From: an uncultured Clostridia bacterium
GTDB taxonomy: Bacteria > Bacillota > Clostridia > Christensenellales > Borkfalkiaceae
Reading direction: 5' to 3'
NCBI GenBank assembly: GCA_934230055.1
Contig: CAKQEE010000068.1
Span: forward strand, 1 to 6,189
DNA: 6,189 nucleotides
Shown: piece by piece, positions 1 through 6,189 of the stretch
Numbering within the stretch: the first letter of the stretch is position 1
Layout: each line of letters starts with the position of its first letter
Translations under genes and position numbers: made by a program
The notes under the pieces: model-generated
What the model was told of the DNA's origin: nothing
Database searches by the model: none
Seen by the model: only the letters and a program-made list of their open reading frames with translations

Positions 1-1514
1 CTTCTCTTCTTATCAACTTCGCGTCTTTCAGAACAATCCGCGATTTAAGAAGAAAAGCTTTTAAAAAGCTTAACGACGTGCCGCTTTCCTTTATAGACGG
101 AAGCTCCAAAGGCGACCTTATGGCGCGCGTCGGCAGCGACGTAGACCAAATTTCGGACGGACTGATTCAGGGTTTTTCTCAACTGTTCAGCGGCGTGATA
201 ACCATTATCGGAACGCTGATTTTTATGTTCTCTTACAACTGGATAATCGCGCTCGTGGTGGTGTGTCTCACTCCCCTTTCGCTGTTCGTGGCGTACTTTA
301 TCGCGAAGGGTTGCCACGATATGTTCGCCATGCAGGCGAGAAAGCGCGGCGAGCTTTCGGGACTCGTTACCGAAATGCTTTCTAACCAACGTTTGGTGAA
401 ACTGTTCGGCTACGAATCGCGCGCGGAAAAACGCTTCGGCGTTATCAATAAAGACCTTAAACGTTGGGGGCAGAACGCGGCGTTCTATTCCGCAATGGTA
501 AACCCGTGTACGAGATTCGTAAACAACGTGGTATACGTGGCGGTATGCATATTCGGCGCATTTCTCGTTATCAAAGGCAACGCGGCGGAGGGGATTTCCG
601 CGTTCACCGTAGGCGGGCTTTCCTGCTGTCTTTCCTATGCGAATCAGTACACCAAACCGTTTAACGAAATTACCGGCGTGGTGACGGAGCTTCAAACGGC
701 TTCCGCCGCGGCAACGCGTGTTTTCGACCTGCTCGAAACTCCCGAAGAGAGTTCGGACGTCTCTTTCCCCGCCCTTTCCGAAGCTCACGGCAATATAGAT
801 ATTAACGACATTTACTTTTCGTACGTGAAAGATAAACCGCTGATTCAGGGCTTTTCGCTCTCCGTTACGAGCGGCAAAAGAGTGGCTATCGTAGGTCCCA
901 CGGGTTGCGGCAAAACGACGCTTATAAACCTACTTATGAGGTTTTACAACGTGGATTCGGGCAGTATTCGGATAGACGGCAACGATATAAGCGAGGTAAC
1001 GCGGAAATCTTTGCGTCAAAACTTCGGAATGGTTTTGCAGGATACGTGGCTTAAAAAAGGCACCGTACGCGAAAATATAGCGTACGGCAAACCGGAAGCC
1101 ACCGATGAAGAGATTGTTGCCGCCGCCAAAGCCGCGCATATAGACGGATTCATTTCCCGCTTAAATGGCGGTTACAACGCGATTATAACGGAAAACGGCG
1201 GAAACGTTTCGCAAGGACAAAAACAGCTTTTGTGTATTGCCCGAGTAATGCTCGTTCACCCGCCGATGCTTATTTTAGACGAAGCTACTTCTTCCATAGA
1301 TACGCGCACGGAACTTAAAATTCAGGCGGCGTTTGAAAGTCTTATGCAGGGCAAAACTTCGTTCATCGTGGCGCACAGACTTTCTACCATAAAGAATGCG
1401 GACGTAATACTCGTTATGAACAACGGCAACGTGATAGAAAAAGGCACGCACAAAGAATTGCTTGTAAAAGGCGGCTTCTATCACGATTTATACAACGCTC
1501 AATTCGAGCATTAA
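1..1514 (+). CDS. ABC exporter half-transporter (permease fused to ATPase), 5' end outside window
   Basis: Membrane exporter subunit with a transmembrane domain followed by an ATP-binding domain. The reading frame is open to the window edge (first full codon 3-5). Residues before the GTG at 78 already match the first intracellular loop of ABC exporters (RTIRDLRRKAFKKLN, then a GDLMARVGSDVD stretch), so 78 is not the start and roughly 100 N-terminal codons with TM1 and most of TM2 are missing. Four further membrane segments follow, with hydrophobic stretches around 160-310 and 500-660. The ATPase domain is complete: Walker A GPTGCGKTT (894-920), Q-loop Gln (1038-1040), signature VSQGQ (1206-1220), Walker B MLILDE with the catalytic Glu at 1281-1283, D-loop SSID and the switch His (1374-1376). 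All catalytic residues are present, so the site should be active. The family resembles multidrug/lipid half-transporters that often work as heterodimers; a partner gene just upstream is likely but not visible. Substrate unknown. Confidence 0.95.
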   Translation, partial: SLLINFASFRTIRDLRRKAFKKLNDVPLSFIDGSSKGDLMARVGSDVDQISDGLIQGFSQLFSGVITIIGTLIFMFSYNWIIALVVVCLTPLSLFVAYFIAKGCHDMFAMQARKRGELSGLVTEMLSNQRLVKLFGYESRAEKRFGVINKDLKRWGQNAAFYSAMVNPCTRFVNNVVYVAVCIFGAFLVIKGNAAEGISAFTVGGLSCCLSYANQYTKPFNEITGVVTELQTASAAATRVFDLLETPEESSDVSFPALSEAHGNIDINDIYFSYVKDKPLIQGFSLSVTSGKRVAIVGPTGCGKTTLINLLMRFYNVDSGSIRIDGNDISEVTRKSLRQNFGMVLQDTWLKKGTVRENIAYGKPEATDEEIVAAAKAAHIDGFISRLNGGYNAIITENGGNVSQGQKQLLCIARVMLVHPPMLILDEATSSIDTRTELKIQAAFESLMQGKTSFIVAHRLSTIKNADVILVMNNGNVIEKGTHKELLVKGGFYHDLYNAQFEH

Positions 1515-1558
1515 GAGCAGCCTGCAAAAATCAACGGATTTTATTATGCTTATAGATT

Positions 1559-1604
1559 AAAAAAGGCTTTCCCCATAAAAAAACGGAGAAAGTCTTTTTT
1601 TTTA
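1559..1604. terminator. Probable bidirectional intrinsic terminator
   Basis: A hairpin pairs GGCTTTCCCC (1565-1574) with GGAGAAAGTC (1585-1594), with one mismatch and one G-T pair, around a 10-nt A-rich loop. It is extended by A-T pairs and followed by nine T on the plus strand. It lies 45 nt after the ABC gene stop. Read on the minus strand the same stem is followed by six T, so it could also end transcripts of the convergent SIS gene. Folding energy was not computed. Confidence 0.75.
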
Positions 1605-1671
1605 GTTTATTAAATTTTGCTTCTTGTTTATTATTTCTGCCCTTTTCATAATAACAAAGAAAGACTTTTTC

Positions 1672-1754
1672 GTCATTCTGAGATTTTCCGCAGGGCTATA
1701 CTCCCGAAAAATCTCTTCTTTTTTACAGTTAAAGCAAGCGATTATCAAAATGAC
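1672..1754. repeat. MITE/REP-like 83-bp element with terminal inverted repeats
   Basis: The ends GTCATTCTGA (1672-1681) and TCAAAATGAC (1745-1754) are inverted copies matching at 9 of 10 positions. Inside, GAGATTTT (1680-1687) is perfectly inverted as AAAATCTC (1708-1715), with a GGG/CCC pair closing a small loop, so a hairpin covers 1680-1715. No coding frame is plausible. The GTCATTCTGAG end resembles a short dispersed repeat that I recall from many bacterial genomes, but only one copy is visible here, so the mobile or repetitive nature is inferred. No clear target-site duplication is seen. It lies between two convergent genes, a usual place for such elements. Confidence 0.5.
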
Positions 1755-1779
1755 AAGAAACCGCCGTATATAACTTCTT

Positions 1780-2418
1780 TTAAAAAAACTCTTCTTCCAG
1801 CATAGCGCAAAGGCAATGATATACGGGAAGATGCAGCTCCTGAACCTTGAACGTTTCCGTCTCGGGAACGCGTATCGCCGCTTCGCAAAGCGCGGAAAGC
1901 TTGCTTTCCCTTGCTCCCGTCAACGCTATCGTTTTCATTCCAGAAGCCTTTGCCGTTACCGCCGCAAGCACGCAATTTTCCGAGTTGCCGGAAGTGGATA
2001 TCGCGATAAGCGCGTCGCCCCCGTCCGCAAGTCCGTATAGCTGTTGAGCAAAACACGCCGCGGGTTCTCTGTCGTTGGCAAACGCCGTAGTCAGCGACAG
2101 GTGCGAAGTGAGAGACACCGCGCGCAAAGTTCCCTCTAACGTCCGTTGCAATCTCTTTCCCTCTTCGCCGTAGTTTGCAAGCTTATCGTAAACTTCCTTT
2201 TTTATTCCGCGCGTTTTTTTAAATTTTTTCATAAGCTCGCCTACGATATGTTCGCTGTCCGCCGCGCTTCCGCCGTTGCCGCAAACCAAAAGTTTTTTGC
2301 CCGATTCGTAAGTCTCTTCCAAAATACGATACGCCGCAAGAATATCTTCTTTACACGGCTTTAACGCGGGGTATCTTTCCGTCAGTTCGTTAAGAATTTT
2401 TTCCGTACTTTGTTTCAT
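1780..2418 (-). CDS. SIS-domain sugar-phosphate isomerase, GmhA (phosphoheptose isomerase)-like
   Basis: A 212-residue cytosolic protein with a single SIS (sugar isomerase) fold. Seen: the nucleotide-like loop CGNGGSAADSEH at about residues 46-57 and the second phosphate-binding loop STSGNSENC at about 141-149. The four residues that bind the metal and act in catalysis in E. coli GmhA all have counterparts in the same spacing: His57 and Glu61 (H-x3-E), Gln193 and His201 (Q-x7-H). Family members convert sedoheptulose 7-phosphate to a heptose 7-phosphate, but close relatives (DiaA, other sugar isomerases) differ, so the substrate is not certain. The ATG at 2418 is preferred over a TTG at 2439, because the TTG lies just before AAAGGAG (2434-2428), which is well placed (9 nt) for the ATG. 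The gene starts 1 nt after the ROK kinase stop codon, so translation is probably coupled and both genes share one transcript. Confidence 0.88.
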   Translation of the reverse strand: MKQSTEKILNELTERYPALKPCKEDILAAYRILEETYESGKKLLVCGNGGSAADSEHIVGELMKKFKKTRGIKKEVYDKLANYGEEGKRLQRTLEGTLRAVSLTSHLSLTTAFANDREPAACFAQQLYGLADGGDALIAISTSGNSENCVLAAVTAKASGMKTIALTGARESKLSALCEAAIRVPETETFKVQELHLPVYHCLCAMLEEEFF

Positions 2419-2419
2419 C

Positions 2420-3370
2420 TTAATAATCTCCTTTCGCAATAGACAGCGCGGCGTAGTCGCCTATGTTTTCTTTAAGCCCCGCCGGCAAAACCTGCGCCTC
2501 TTTAAGACTGAAAGAAAGACATTCCCTTTTCATAACCTTTATCGCCCGCGGGTATAACAAATCTTCCGCGCGCATATAAACGCCGCCTATCACTATTTTT
2601 TCGGGGTTAAGCACGTCTATTATTATGCTTAAAGTTCTGCCGAGCATATCCCCGCTTTTATTGAAAACCGCTTTACAGAATTCGTTTCCTTTTCTCGCGT
2701 ATTCCGCTATCGTTTTTGCGGAAATATTTTCTTCGCCTACCGCGAAAACGTATTCTTCGTAACTATCTTTAAGGTTTTTCCTTTTTGAAAGAATCACCGC
2801 AAGCCGAGCGATTCCCGAACCGCTGCAATAGCCTTCGCAAGAGCCTTGTTTATTATATCCGACAGGTCCGCTTGCCGTAAGGCGAACGTGACCTATTTCG
2901 CCTGCGTTGTCGTTAGTGCCGCAATATAATTTTCCGTTTAATATAAGTCCCGCGCCGAAGCCCGTGCCGAAGGTTAAAAACACCATATTTTCGGCACCTC
3001 TTCCCGCGCCGAAACGCCATTCCGCAACGGCGCAAGCGTTGGCGTCGTTTTGAAGTCTCGTTTGTATACCGAACCTATCCTCGAAAAATTTTACTATTTC
3101 TATATCGTCCCACAACGGAAGCGAAGGCGGTTTTTGTATAACGCCCCTTTTGCTGTCCAGCGGACCTCCGCAGCTTATGCCTATCCCCGCAATATCTTTG
3201 CCTTTATACTTTTCTATAAACGAAGAAAACCGTTCTAAAATAACGTGCGGATCCTGCCCCGCCGTTAAAAAATACTCTTTATCCGAAATTTCGGGAACTC
3301 CTTCGGTAATTTTGCCGAGCGTTGCCGCGCATTTAGTGCCGCCTATATCTAAACCTATATAATACCGCAT
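2420..3370 (-). CDS. ROK-family sugar kinase, variant without zinc-binding cysteines
   Basis: A 316-residue cytosolic ATP-dependent sugar kinase of usual family length. Seen: phosphate loop DIGGTK at residues 8-13, GISCGGPLD at about 64-72, the catalytic Asp109 in QNDAN, a second phosphate motif TFGTGFGAG at 133-141, the substrate-contacting EIGH (158-161), and the adenosine-region stretch NPEKIVIGG near 255-263. The usual ROK zinc motif CxCGxxGC after EIGH is absent: the aligned positions read Val170, Tyr173 and Ser178, followed by CEGYCSGSGIA. I recall a ROK subgroup with a similar GPxGY...GSxEG pattern, so this is probably a genuine variant and not damage. No N-terminal DNA-binding domain, so this is a kinase and not a NagC-type repressor. 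Substrate unknown (glucose, N-acetyl-hexosamines and allose are all used in the family). The GAGGA sequence 8 nt before the ATG supports the start. It is the first gene of an operon with the SIS isomerase. Confidence 0.92.
   Translation of the reverse strand: MRYYIGLDIGGTKCAATLGKITEGVPEISDKEYFLTAGQDPHVILERFSSFIEKYKGKDIAGIGISCGGPLDSKRGVIQKPPSLPLWDDIEIVKFFEDRFGIQTRLQNDANACAVAEWRFGAGRGAENMVFLTFGTGFGAGLILNGKLYCGTNDNAGEIGHVRLTASGPVGYNKQGSCEGYCSGSGIARLAVILSKRKNLKDSYEEYVFAVGEENISAKTIAEYARKGNEFCKAVFNKSGDMLGRTLSIIIDVLNPEKIVIGGVYMRAEDLLYPRAIKVMKRECLSFSLKEAQVLPAGLKENIGDYAALSIAKGDY
2428..2434 (-). promoter_or_regulatory. Ribosome binding site of the SIS gene, inside the ROK gene end
   Basis: AAAGGAG on the minus strand, 9 nt before the ATG at 2418. 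It is embedded in the last codons of the ROK gene (Lys-Gly-Asp-Tyr-stop). It decides the start of the SIS gene and fits coupled translation of the pair. Confidence 0.8.
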
Positions 3371-3398
3371 AATTTTTTCCTCGATTGTCGCTGTTATA

Positions 3399-3427
3399 AT
3401 TTTAACACGTATTTACGATATAGTCAA
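3399..3427 (-). promoter_or_regulatory. Sigma-70-type promoter of the ROK-SIS operon
   Basis: On the minus strand, a -35 box TTGACT (3427-3422, 5 of 6 consensus), a 17-nt spacer, and a -10 box TAAAAT (3404-3399, 5 of 6). Transcription would start near 3392, about 20 nt before the ROK ATG. This means that the kinase and isomerase do not depend on readthrough from the broken MFS gene upstream. Confidence 0.65.
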
Positions 3428-3453
3428 TAAAACGCCGCTTTCGATAGATTCGT

Positions 3454-4116
3454 CTATTGTTTTTTTTCCTCAAACCCGCAAAAAAAGACTAATCCCGCGG
3501 CAACGATCGCAAGTATCGCCCACGCCCAAAATACGGAAGAATACCAGAAAGGTTATATCATATATCCGAAAACGAGCGTTCCGAACCCGTACCCCGAATA
3601 CGTGCAAAAATCCATAAATCCGCTAACGGCGGAAGCACCGCCTTTTTTGGCAAATCTAAGCGGGTATACGGAAAGAGCTGCGGTATTTACTACTGGGAGA
3701 ACCGCATATACGAGTCCGAGACAATTCGCCGCCAAAATGACGGAAAAGTTATTTATCGCAACAAAAGCGGAAGCAAACGCCGTTATCGCATAAGAAAAAA
3801 CGTTTATCGCGCGGAAATTTCCGCCGAAAATTCTGCTTATTAGCGGATAAATTATTCTGCCGACAAACCCAGCAAGCGGAATGAACGCCGATAAAAAAGC
3901 AATCTTCGTAAGGTCTATGCCGAACGTAGAAACGAAATACAAGGTCATCCAAAAGCTTACATTGTCTTTGATGATTCCGTGTATAAAAACGTGCGGAAAT
4001 TCCCTTCTTAAACTTTTATCGAAAAGAGCGTTGCGAAAAGTAAATTGTTCCGCGTCTCCTTTTGCCGCAACTCCTCGTTTCGCGTTTTCGTTTTCCGCGC
4101 TTTGCGCCGTTATCAT
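3454..4116 (-). pseudogene. C-terminal half of an MFS permease (OPA/GlpT-UhpT-like), truncated and with an in-frame stop
   Basis: The frame from the ATG at 4116 encodes 187 residues matching the second half of a 12-TM major facilitator: the basic inter-domain loop, then TM7 (around NVSFWMTLYFV), TM8 (FIPLAGFVGRIIYP), TM9, TM10 and TM11 (MDFCTYSGYGFGTLVFGYM). The stop is TAA at 3555-3553. The same frame then continues for 32 codons as a typical TM12 and tail (WYSSVFWAWAILAIVAAG, then GFEEKKQ) and ends at a natural TAG (3456-3454). TM1-6 are missing: a TAG lies 9 nt upstream of the ATG in frame, and the MATE gene ends only 78 nt away. An AAGGA lies 4 nt before the ATG, so a half-protein could be translated, but a half-MFS lacking TM12 is unlikely to transport. 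The family assignment to organophosphate/sugar-phosphate antiporters is moderate. It may once have served the ROK-SIS pathway downstream; that is inference. Confidence 0.8.
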
Positions 4117-4194
4117 TGCTTCCTTCTATGTGCGCCGCGCTTTTTGCTACGCGCTTTACTTGCGCCGAAAGAACTCTGATTCGTTTTATATATT

Positions 4195-5658
4195 CTAATA
4201 ACGTTTTTTCAAAATATTTTTAAATAGCGGAATAAGCAATAAAATCGAGGCGAAAATCCACGCGCCGGGATCTCCGAAACAAGTGGCTATATACGCTCCT
4301 TGCGACGCAGCCGAATTTATAGCCCCGCCGTTCACGAGCGGCGGCAATACTATACAGATTGCAGACCTTGCAATAAGCTCCGCAATGCCCGCGCCGAGAA
4401 CGTAGCCCGCTTTGCAGACGCCCTGAACCGCGCTTCTTACCGTAATAAGAAAGCCTACTATAAAAAACAGCGATAAGTCCACGTATATGAAAGTGTTTCC
4501 GTAGCGAATCGTTTCCGAAGAAATTTTATCCGCGCTCATAAATATATATTGATACGCGCCGTTTATGCACGCGAGAAGGGCAATCGCAAGGCAAATAAAG
4601 TGTATTATCACCGTGATGACGATAGCCTGAACGGTACCTTTCTTTACGCGTTCGTAGTCGCCTTTACCGAAGTTTTGCGCGTTGAACCCGAGAATCGCCG
4701 CGCCGAGACCGTTATAAAAAGATATAAGGAAGTTAAAAAGCTTACTACCCGCGCCGTAACCGTTTTGCGCGGGAGTTCCCGCCACCATAACGCCTTCCGC
4801 GCCGACGTCGAACTTAACAACCACGCTTTGCATAACGATAATACCTATCGCAAGCACGGAAAATTGAAGCCCCAAAGGCACGCCTTGCTTTAAGTGCACC
4901 CACATTGCGGAAAGCCCGCTTTTCATATCTTCCTTTTTAAGCCTTAAATCTTTATACCTGATAAACGTGTATACAAAACAGCCTATCATGCAAATAAACT
5001 GCGTTATCACCGTTGCAAGAGCCGCGCCCGCCGCCCCCATTCCGAAAACCGTTAAAAACAGCACGTCCAGCCCCACGTTCAGCGCGGTGGATATTATAAG
5101 GAAAATCAGCGGCGTAACAGAATCGCCGTACGCCCGCAACACTCCGCAAATAAAATTATACCCCATTTGCGTGACGATGCCCGCAAATATTATTAAACAA
5201 TATATATAAGCCGCGTCGTAAACCTCTTTATTTGTCGGCGTTACGTTTATAAGCGCCAAAAGCTGCGGCAACAGGCATATAGACAAAATAGTTAAAACGG
5301 CGGAAATAATCACCGATAAATAAATTTGCGCGGCAAACGAGCGGCGAACGCCCTCAGCTTCTTTACACCCTACGTGCTTTGCGGTGATGACTCCGAACCC
5401 CGCAGTACACCCGAACGCGAATTGCAGAAAGATGAACGTCAGCGGAAAGGTATCGTTCACGCCCGCGACCTCCCCCGCGGAAAGAACCTGTCCGCAGATA
5501 ATCGCGTCCGTAAGAACGTATATTTGTTGCAAAAGGTACGAAAGCATAATGGGCGCGCCGTATTTAAGCAATCTTTTCCACGGCGTGCCGACCGTCAAAT
5601 CCACGGGGCGCATCAAATTTTTTATAAACGAACCGCGTTTTTTCGTATTTTCGTTCAT
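4195..5658 (-). CDS. MATE-family multidrug efflux transporter
   Basis: A 487-residue inner-membrane protein that exchanges Na+ or H+ for cationic drugs or metabolites in known family members. Seen: the family's N-terminal signature VDLTVGTPWKRLLKYGAPI, the early TM region with LLQQIYVLTDAIICGQ, the conserved stretch FAFGCTAGFGVITAKHVG, and about 12 hydrophobic helices in two similar halves; the second begins near WVHLKQGVPLGLQFS. Length is slightly above the usual ~450. The tail ends in a basic KNILKKRY followed by TAG. The start at 5658 is supported by AGAGGA 9 nt upstream and by the promoter at 5705-5733. The reading frame is intact. It is the first gene of the minus-strand run and is followed 78 nt later by the broken MFS remnant; no terminator was seen between them. 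Substrate cannot be predicted. Confidence 0.93.
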   Translation of the reverse strand: MNENTKKRGSFIKNLMRPVDLTVGTPWKRLLKYGAPIMLSYLLQQIYVLTDAIICGQVLSAGEVAGVNDTFPLTFIFLQFAFGCTAGFGVITAKHVGCKEAEGVRRSFAAQIYLSVIISAVLTILSICLLPQLLALINVTPTNKEVYDAAYIYCLIIFAGIVTQMGYNFICGVLRAYGDSVTPLIFLIISTALNVGLDVLFLTVFGMGAAGAALATVITQFICMIGCFVYTFIRYKDLRLKKEDMKSGLSAMWVHLKQGVPLGLQFSVLAIGIIVMQSVVVKFDVGAEGVMVAGTPAQNGYGAGSKLFNFLISFYNGLGAAILGFNAQNFGKGDYERVKKGTVQAIVITVIIHFICLAIALLACINGAYQYIFMSADKISSETIRYGNTFIYVDLSLFFIVGFLITVRSAVQGVCKAGYVLGAGIAELIARSAICIVLPPLVNGGAINSAASQGAYIATCFGDPGAWIFASILLLIPLFKNILKKRY

Positions 5659-5704
5659 ACCGATTTTCCTCTGCTTTCTGAATTTTATAAATTTACGATA
5701 CTAT

Positions 5705-5733
5705 ATGATATAATTTAAAACGTTTTTTAGCAA
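5705..5733 (-). promoter_or_regulatory. Sigma-70-type promoter of the MATE gene
   Basis: On the minus strand, a -35 box TTGCTA (5733-5728, 4 of 6), an exact 17-nt spacer, and a -10 box TATCAT (5710-5705, 5 of 6). The predicted start is near 5698, giving a leader of about 40 nt that contains the AGAGGA ribosome binding site. Confidence 0.6.
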
Positions 5734-5741
5734 GCGTTTTA
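5716..5741. promoter_or_regulatory. Operator-like inverted repeat over the MATE -35 box
   Basis: TAAAACG (5716-5722) and CGTTTTA (5735-5741) form a perfect 7-bp inverted repeat with 12 nt between. The repeat spans the -35 box and part of the spacer, a typical place for a repressor site. The regulator is unknown, and the A/T-rich arms mean that chance is possible. Confidence 0.35.
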
Positions 5742-5840
5742 CCCTCTCTTACAAACCGTTTTTTTGACAAAATTAAAAATGTTTTGTTTTTTTTATTGCT
5801 TTACTCTTTAAATTATGATACTATTATCACGCGGTAAGAA

Positions 5841-5846
5841 TATAAT
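5841..5846 (+). promoter_or_regulatory. -10 box of the lipoprotein gene
   Basis: A perfect TATAAT lies 65 nt before the lipoprotein ATG. No good -35 box is found at 16-18 nt upstream (the 17-nt position reads ATACTA), so the promoter may need an activator or the call may be wrong. A dyad TGATA-N4-TATCA (5816-5829) overlaps the expected -35 area, and TTATCG-C-CGATAA (5865-5877) lies just after the expected start. Either could bind a regulator. Confidence 0.4.
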
Positions 5847-5911
5847 GTATTTTGTCGGTAAAAATTATCGCCGATAAAACCGAAACCGCAAAAAGCTAAA
5901 AGGAGAAAGAC

Positions 5912-6189
5912 ATGAAAAAGACAAAATTGTTTGCGATATTGTTCTGTTTCGTTCTCGCGGTAGCATCCTTCGGGTTTGCCGCATGCGCGCCGAAAACGGA
6001 CGATACCGATAAAACCACCCATCACTACGACAAAGTTTGGACGAGCGATAAGGACGAACATTACCGTAAATGCACGGACGAGGGTTGCACGGAGGTAAAA
6101 GACAAAGCCGCGCACACGTTTACGAACGGCGTCTGCACGGTCTGCGGCTATAAAGTTCCTACCGCCGAAGAAACGAACGCAAGGTATAC
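5912..6189 (+). CDS. Secreted lipoprotein with Cys/His-rich module, 3' end outside window
   Basis: The first 92 codons of a gene that continues past the window. A strong AGGAG sits 7 nt before the ATG. The N-terminus is a lipoprotein signal peptide: basic MKKTK, a hydrophobic stretch (residues 6-24) and a lipobox-like FAAC with Cys25 as the lipidated residue (Phe at -3 is less usual). After a short polar linker (26-36) comes a compact module with an H-x5-W-x6-H-x3-C-x4-C-x8-H-x6-C-x2-C-G pattern (residues 37-79: His37, Trp43, His50, Cys54, Cys59, His68, Cys75, Cys78). Similar modules occur, often repeated, in cell-surface proteins of gut Clostridia; metal binding is plausible but not shown. 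What follows the module is unknown, so the overall function cannot be named. It is divergent from the MATE gene; a shared regulator is possible but speculative. Confidence 0.88.
   Translation, partial: MKKTKLFAILFCFVLAVASFGFAACAPKTDDTDKTTHHYDKVWTSDKDEHYRKCTDEGCTEVKDKAAHTFTNGVCTVCGYKVPTAEETNARY

Larger units (their letters stand above)
5659..5911. other. Divergent intergenic region between MATE and lipoprotein genes
   Basis: 253 nt, very A/T-rich, with a T-rich run at about 5758-5797 on the plus strand. It holds the MATE promoter on one side and the lipoprotein -10 box on the other. A TTGACA at 5764-5769 (plus) has no matching -10 box at normal spacing. The octamer GATACTAT occurs at 5697-5704 and again at 5817-5824, once in each promoter area. 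No small gene or RNA gene is evident. Confidence 0.6.

Noticed and set aside
78..80. GTG at 78 as the start of the ABC gene
   Set aside because: The codons before it already encode conserved ABC exporter loop residues in the same open frame, so the gene begins before the window.
45..788. Long minus-strand open frame opposite the ABC gene
   Set aside because: It encodes an Arg/His-rich sequence with no recognisable domain and is the reverse shadow of the clear ABC exporter frame.
2416..2439. TTG at 2439 as the start of the SIS gene
   Set aside because: It lies next to the AAAGGAG that serves the ATG at 2418, and the seven extra residues are encoded by the binding site itself and the end of the ROK gene.
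3440..3470. Hairpin GATAGA-TTCG-TCTATT followed by eight T on the plus strand as a terminator
   Set aside because: The stem is only five to six weak pairs and no plus-strand gene ends there; on the minus strand, where the genes are, no T-tract follows it.
3454..3555. Use of a variant genetic code in which TAA is sense
   Set aside because: The ABC, ROK and SIS genes all end at TAA at the expected family length, so TAA is a stop in this genome.
5326..5718. Plus-strand open frames opposite the start of the MATE gene
   Set aside because: Basic, low-complexity translations with no ribosome binding site that I can support; they mirror the MATE coding frame.
5813..6115. Minus-strand open frame opposite the lipoprotein
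   Set aside because: It has no recognisable domain, overlaps the lipoprotein gene with its clear signal peptide and ribosome binding site, and is best explained as a shadow.

Overview
The window looks like chromosomal sequence from a low-to-mid-GC bacterium of the Clostridia type (Bacillota). The evidence is AGGAG-type ribosome binding sites before most genes, MATE and ABC exporters of clostridial flavour, and a lipoprotein carrying the short Cys/His module common in gut Clostridia. A Christensenellales-like gut organism is my best guess, but that is an impression and not a proof.

Layout. Positions 1-1514 (+) hold the 3' part of an ABC exporter half-transporter whose start lies before the window. 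It ends at a hairpin/T-tract near 1559-1604 that could stop transcription from both sides. The 265-nt gap up to 1780 also holds an 83-bp element (1672-1754) with imperfect 10-bp terminal inverted repeats and an internal hairpin, like a small non-autonomous mobile element or REP-type repeat. On the minus strand, read from high to low coordinates, come a MATE transporter (5658-4195), the C-terminal half of an MFS permease (4116-3454) broken by an in-frame TAA, a ROK-family sugar kinase (3370-2420) and a GmhA-like SIS-domain isomerase (2418-1780). The last two are 1 nt apart and have their own well-formed promoter, so they form a two-gene operon. A divergent 253-nt region (5659-5911) carries a good promoter for the MATE gene and a perfect TATAAT for a plus-strand lipoprotein gene, which runs off the right end.

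How the genes may work together. ROK plus SIS suggests phosphorylation of a sugar followed by aldose/ketose isomerisation, but the sugar cannot be read from the sequence. The MFS remnant sits directly upstream and may be the decayed transporter of that pathway: it lacks TM1-6 and has a nonsense codon before TM12. The ABC and MATE exporters are probably unrelated efflux functions.

I see no phage, CRISPR, rRNA or tRNA, and no convincing new multi-gene system. The points most worth a second look are the interrupted MFS gene, the ROK kinase without the family's zinc cysteines, the unknown substrate of the ROK-SIS pair, and the 83-bp repeat-like element.
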